DNA of 23,593 nt from a virus, in IMG/VR virus record IMGVR_UViG_3300044489_000484, positions 1-23,593 of that record; one strand, given 5' to 3'. The position numbers and the translations under genes are program-made. Below, piece by piece: positions 20,398-23,593 of the stretch. Position 1 is the stretch's first letter, and each line of letters begins with the position of its first letter. Below the pieces are notes generated by a model. The model worked only from the letters and a program-made list of their open reading frames with translations. It had not been told where the DNA came from and searched no databases.

Positions 20398-21531
20398 ATG
20401 GCTATCAAAAACCTGGTGCCCCGGCTGGCAGAGCGGGGGAAGATCAAAATCGGAGAAAAGGGCGAGATCAAGACCTCCCAGCAGGGCAAGCAGTTCGCCC
20501 AACCAAGGAAGTTGGATCATTTCCTGGTGACGACCATGCAGCGGGACGTTGCCGGGCGAATGCTCCCGGACCTGGAGTTGATACGTAAATTGGCCCCGCA
20601 AGGCGGCAAGCTGAAGGAACTGCCGGTGATGCTGCTCTATAACGATCCGGACATCAATTTTCAGACCCGGTATGCTTGTTATACTGGAAACCGCCTGTGG
20701 TGTTGCGGGGATGGGGAAGGGGCCCAGAGGCTTGGGGAAGATGGCAAGTACCAGGCCGTCCCCTGCCCCTGCCTACGCCTGGAAGCCAATTATGCCGGCA
20801 AAGAAAAGTGCAAACCCAATGGCACCTTGCAGGTGCTGCTCCAAGGGGTGGACCGGATCGGGGGGGTCTGGAAGTTCAGGACGACCTCATGGAACAGTGT
20901 CAACTCCATAATGTCTTCCCTGAAGCTGATCCAGGCCATCACCGGCGGGGTTCTGGCCGGAATTCCTCTCAAGTTGGTCCTCAGTCCCAAAACCGTCACC
21001 ATCCCTGGAACTGGGCAGAATATGATTGTCTATGTCGTCAGTCTGGAGTTTCCCGGCACGGAGCAGGAACTGGCGAAGATCGGCTACGACATCGCCAAAC
21101 GTCGGGCCGATCATAGGGCCAAGATGGACCAAATCGAGGCCGAGGCCCGGAAAGCCTTGGAGCACCTGGAGGAGACCCCGGAGGAAATGCGGGAGGTGCA
21201 GGAAGAGTTTTATCCCGAAGGGGTGACCATCGAGGTGCAGCCCGAGGAGGCGTCGGAGCCCGAACCGGAACCCGGGCAAGAGCCCTTGGCAGAACCGGTT
21301 CCCGAAGCAGACCCTCCTGTGCTGGGTGATAAGCTGGAAGCATCGACAGGATTTTCTCCTGTGCCCGAGCCGGTACTGGAAGAAGAGCCGGTACCGGTGT
21401 CCTGGGATGCGCCCCCAGTGCAACCCCATCTCTCCCCTAATACCAAAGCCAATAAAGGCAGGACCGTTCCGCCTTCACCCCCTCCACCGCCAGGCGAAAT
21501 GGCGGAAAATGGCAAACCCACCCTCTTTTAA
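20398..21531 (+). CDS. Phage metal-binding / recombination-directionality-factor-like protein
   Basis: This 377-residue protein resembles a phage family annotated as hydrolase or metal-binding protein and related to serine-integrase directionality factors (phiC31 Gp3 type). The conserved core is about residues 1-230. It holds VPCPCLRLEANYAGKEKCKP with three cysteines, GTLQVLLQGVDRIGGVWKFR, and the repeated-strand end GVLAGIPLKLVLSPKTVTIP. A charged coiled-coil (AKRRADHRAKMDQIEAEARK) and a Glu/Pro-rich disordered tail (about 265-377) follow. If the directionality assignment is right, it would control excision, which is notable because no integrase is present here. Other roles in DNA metabolism are possible. 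AAGGAGG precedes the ATG. Confidence 0.5.
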   Translation: MAIKNLVPRLAERGKIKIGEKGEIKTSQQGKQFAQPRKLDHFLVTTMQRDVAGRMLPDLELIRKLAPQGGKLKELPVMLLYNDPDINFQTRYACYTGNRLWCCGDGEGAQRLGEDGKYQAVPCPCLRLEANYAGKEKCKPNGTLQVLLQGVDRIGGVWKFRTTSWNSVNSIMSSLKLIQAITGGVLAGIPLKLVLSPKTVTIPGTGQNMIVYVVSLEFPGTEQELAKIGYDIAKRRADHRAKMDQIEAEARKALEHLEETPEEMREVQEEFYPEGVTIEVQPEEASEPEPEPGQEPLAEPVPEADPPVLGDKLEASTGFSPVPEPVLEEEPVPVSWDAPPVQPHLSPNTKANKGRTVPPSPPPPPGEMAENGKPTLF

Positions 21532-21652
21532 CCCCGAACAACAAGGCTCAAAGCGAATCCTGGGGGCGATCGTGGGAGGTCCCATTATTACCCACTTCGC
21601 CCCAGGTCTAAGTACCAGGCATGTTCTTCGGGAACCTAAACCGTCATTCCCA

Positions 21653-21670
21653 GGGACCTTTGCTGGTCCC
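21653..21670 (+). promoter_or_regulatory. Leader hairpin before the RecB-like nuclease gene
   Basis: GGGACC pairs perfectly with GGTCCC around a 6-nt loop. There is no T-tract. It lies in the 170-bp gap 21532-21701, ends 31 bases before the start codon, and fits the series of leader hairpins in this element. A short frame starting at 21509 crosses this gap but has no good ribosome site and was not called as a gene. Confidence 0.35.
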
Positions 21671-21701
21671 CGAGCGATGATTTTCATGAGGAGAAAAAAC
21701 C

Positions 21702-22817
21702 ATGCCGCCAAAACAGAAGAGACAATATTCTTTCTCCCGCCTCGATCTCTATGAGAAATGTCCGTGGGCGTATAAAAAGGTCGTCCTGGATGGGGTTCCC
21801 CGGGTATCCAACGAAGCCATGGTGACCGGAAAGGTGCTCCATGCCCTGATTGCCGACTACCTGTTGAGGCTTATCGACCAGAAGCAGCAGACCGACTGGG
21901 ACTGGGCGGAAGGGGCGGCCCCCAAGGATGCCTCGCCCGATGTCCTGGAAATCTGGCAAAGATTTTATAATTCTTTCATCCTGCCTCCCGCCCTGGAGGT
22001 CTATGGGGTGGAGCACCAGTTGGCTTTCGACCGCAACTGGCAGCCCTGTGAGTTTTCCTCCGCAGACGCTTACTTTCGGATGATAGCGGATTTTCATTTC
22101 CGGCAGGGGGACCTGGCGGTGGTATTGGACTGGAAGAGCAACCGGGCAGTTCCAGAGAAGGTCGATAAGAATCTGCAACTGCGCACCTATGGCTGGGGAC
22201 TAAAGCAAGTGGTCTATCCCGATGCCCAAGAGGTCCTTTTGCGTCTCCACTTCCTGCGCTACTGCAAGGAGCGGGAAGTGCTCCTGGCCCCCCAGGACCT
22301 CGAAGGTGTGCCGGAAATCCTGGCAGACAAAATAAAGATCATCGACGAAGACCAAGACTATGATCCCACTCCCGGGTCCTTTTGCGGCTTGTGTGGAATC
22401 ACGGCTCACTGCCCGGTGATGTCCAAAACCCTGGCTCCTATCGAAGTCATCGCCCCCGCCACCCGGGAACAGGCTGAAAAAGCCGCCTCTTTGCTTCTGA
22501 CCCTGCAAAAGATGGAAAAGGAGCTGACCGCCCGCTTGAAGGATTGGGTCAAGGGAAATGGCCCTATCCCGGTAGGTGATATGGTTTATGGCGCCTCCCC
22601 AATCATATCTTACGACTTCGATCCTCAAAAGGTCACAACCATCCTGCTAAACGCCGGCCTTTCCCGGGAAGAAGTATGGCCGTTGCTCTCGATGACCAAA
22701 ACCAATCTGGAGAAAGGGCTGCGGAAGCTCAAACGGAGGGACCTGCTTGAGCAGGTCTTATCTACAGCTACGGCCAAGGGTTCGGAAAAGATCGACTTTA
22801 GGAAGGCAAATTCTTGA
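21702..22817 (+). CDS. RecB-like PD-(D/E)XK nuclease with Fe-S cluster motif
   Basis: A 371-residue protein of the Cas4/AddB/RecB-nuclease type. The N-terminal SFSRLDLYEKCPWAYKKVV gives C20. GKVLHALIADYLL holds the family's His. MIAD130FHFRQGD and AVVLD143WK145SN give the D...(D/E)xK catalytic core, and QLRTYGWGL is the QxxxY motif. CGLCGITAHC gives C228, C231 and C237, which with C20 make a likely 4Fe-4S site. It should be a single-strand-directed exonuclease used in recombination or end processing. About 130 further C-terminal residues are helical. A short purine-rich site (GAGGAGA) precedes the ATG. It is the last gene of the element. Confidence 0.85.
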   Translation: MPPKQKRQYSFSRLDLYEKCPWAYKKVVLDGVPRVSNEAMVTGKVLHALIADYLLRLIDQKQQTDWDWAEGAAPKDASPDVLEIWQRFYNSFILPPALEVYGVEHQLAFDRNWQPCEFSSADAYFRMIADFHFRQGDLAVVLDWKSNRAVPEKVDKNLQLRTYGWGLKQVVYPDAQEVLLRLHFLRYCKEREVLLAPQDLEGVPEILADKIKIIDEDQDYDPTPGSFCGLCGITAHCPVMSKTLAPIEVIAPATREQAEKAASLLLTLQKMEKELTARLKDWVKGNGPIPVGDMVYGASPIISYDFDPQKVTTILLNAGLSREEVWPLLSMTKTNLEKGLRKLKRRDLLEQVLSTATAKGSEKIDFRKANS

Positions 22818-22825
22818 TCCATGAG

Positions 22826-22860
22826 AAAGAAAGGGGCATCCTTTTGATGCCCCTTTCTTA
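22826..22860. terminator. Strong bidirectional terminator at the right end of the element
   Basis: A 14-bp near-perfect stem (22827-22840 with 22846-22859) around CTTTT. A-rich on the left and T-rich on the right, it can stop both the rightward element transcript and the leftward dehydrogenase transcript. About 70 bp of AT-rich DNA without features follows. Confidence 0.9.
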
Positions 22861-22931
22861 TATGTACTTAAATATTTTGAAAAATAAAAAGATTTTCAAT
22901 CAAATAGTGACAGATTTTACATAATTGTGAC

Positions 22932-23593
22932 TCAAGCCTGGTAAATATGTGCTGAGGCTTGATTCTTGAAGGCATTCCTGGTATCCACGATGAGGCGCGC
23001 CTGGGAAGCAATCCACGAGTAATCATAGGCGGAGTGGTCTGTCACCAGCAAAACCAGGTCTGCCTCTTGAAGCGTCTCGGCCGTTAGTGGCGTTGAGGTC
23101 ATATCGATTTGGGGATAATGTCTCATCCCAAAACACCGGGGAATATGAGGGTCGTTATAACTGACCTCGGCTCCTCCTCGCTGAAGTAAATCGATAATTT
23201 TATATGCCGGCGATTCCCGGTCGTCGTCCACGTCTTTTTTGTAGGCTATTCCAAGCACCAGAACCTTAGCGTCCTTTAGTGGCTTGCTGTTCTGATTCAA
23301 AACTGCGGACACACGCTGCATCACAAAATAGGGCATGCCGGTATTGATTTCCCCGGCTAACTCGATGAAACGGGTAGTAAAGTCATATTCTCGGGCTTTC
23401 CAGGTTAGATAAAAGGGGTCAATGGGGATGCAGTGACCGCCCAGGCCGGGCCCTGGATAAAAGGCTTGAAACCCGAAAGGCTTAGTTTTAGAAGCCTCAA
23501 TGACTTCAAAAATATCTACCCCCATTCTCAGGCAAAGCATTTTAAGTTCGTTTACCAAGGCGATGTTCACAGCCCGATAAATGTTTTCCAGAA
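22932..23593 (-). CDS. UDP-sugar dehydrogenase (UDP-GlcNAc/ManNAc dehydrogenase type), C-terminal part
   Basis: The visible 220-residue C-terminal part of a nucleotide-sugar dehydrogenase; the gene runs off the right edge, so its NAD-binding start is not seen. The frame is open to the edge and reads LENIYRAVNIALVNELKML. GPGLGGHCIPIDPFYLTWKA contains the catalytic Cys. VLVLGIAYKKDVDDDRESPA begins the UDP-binding domain, and LVLLVTDHSAYDYSWIASQA lies near the end. These enzymes oxidise a UDP-sugar to a uronic acid for surface polysaccharide. Sequence type suggests the WbpA/TviB branch. Orientation, function and the terminator between it and the element mark it as host chromosome. Confidence 0.85.
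   Translation of the reverse strand, partial: LENIYRAVNIALVNELKMLCLRMGVDIFEVIEASKTKPFGFQAFYPGPGLGGHCIPIDPFYLTWKAREYDFTTRFIELAGEINTGMPYFVMQRVSAVLNQNSKPLKDAKVLVLGIAYKKDVDDDRESPAYKIIDLLQRGGAEVSYNDPHIPRCFGMRHYPQIDMTSTPLTAETLQEADLVLLVTDHSAYDYSWIASQARLIVDTRNAFKNQASAHIYQA

Noticed and set aside
21509-21754. Short plus-strand frame between the 20398 gene and the RecB-like gene
   Set aside because: It overlaps both neighbours, has no ribosome site, and has an unconvincing composition.
1-23593. CRISPR array or reverse-transcriptase/retron system
   Set aside because: No regularly spaced repeat-spacer array was seen, no Cas effector other than the RecB/Cas4-like nuclease fold, and no reverse-transcriptase motif.

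Overview
The window is bacterial DNA. An element of about 22.5 kb, with every gene on the plus strand, lies between two host-like landmarks. On the left is a tRNA-Gln(UUG) gene at 54-127. On the right is a minus-strand UDP-sugar dehydrogenase gene (22932 to the window end, 5' part missing). High G+C over most of the window, strong AGGAGG-type ribosome sites and ATGA start/stop overlaps suit a mesophilic high-GC bacterium, possibly a Desulfobacterota-like lineage; that assignment is only a guess. The element looks like a temperate phage, a decayed prophage or a phage satellite. It carries replication, recombination, DNA-modification and packaging genes. No portal, capsid, tail, lysis or integrase gene is visible.

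Region by region. 1-428: tRNA-Gln, then non-coding DNA with one hairpin terminator on each strand. 429-2943: replisome-organizer-like protein with three internal 19-bp repeats (a possible origin), DnaC-like helicase loader overlapping it by 206 bp, cold-shock protein, a frameshifted small membrane protein, and a RusA resolvase. 2943-4852: HTH protein, a stand-alone terminase-nuclease-like protein missing one catalytic acid, a radical-SAM gene broken by an in-frame TGA, a DUF488 protein, and a tRNA-Gly-like sequence with a shrunken D arm. 4870-7475: adenine-methyltransferase-like protein with an acetyltransferase-like tail, a ParB/Srx-domain protein, and two small proteins. 7472-9514: a split terminase, in the order nuclease, small-subunit-like HTH protein, ATPase.

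9514-10653 is a 1.1-kb stretch without a credible gene. Its left part is a 478-bp AT-rich block closed by a 12/13 inverted repeat and full of short perfect helices. Its right part is GC-rich with repeated motifs. 10654-14507: small proteins around a Ycf46-like AAA+ ATPase, a Ycf35/DUF1257 protein and a DUF2997 protein. 14623-17898: a DUF3150-like protein followed by a tightly overlapping series of small proteins, including a second DUF488 protein. 17945-22817: ParB-family protein, DNA polymerase sliding clamp, a phage metal-binding/recombination-directionality-like protein, and a RecB-like Fe-S nuclease, closed by a strong bidirectional terminator.

A likely working scheme, by inference: the organizer and loader bring the host helicase to an origin inside the organizer gene, and the element's own clamp supports replication. 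RusA and the RecB-like nuclease process recombination intermediates. The methyltransferase/ParB pair modifies or marks the DNA, and the terminase parts would package it, perhaps into another phage's capsids. A striking feature is that almost every gene start following a gap of 35 bp or more has a hairpin ending 17-40 nt upstream of its start codon. This suggests a common post-transcriptional or antitermination mechanism.
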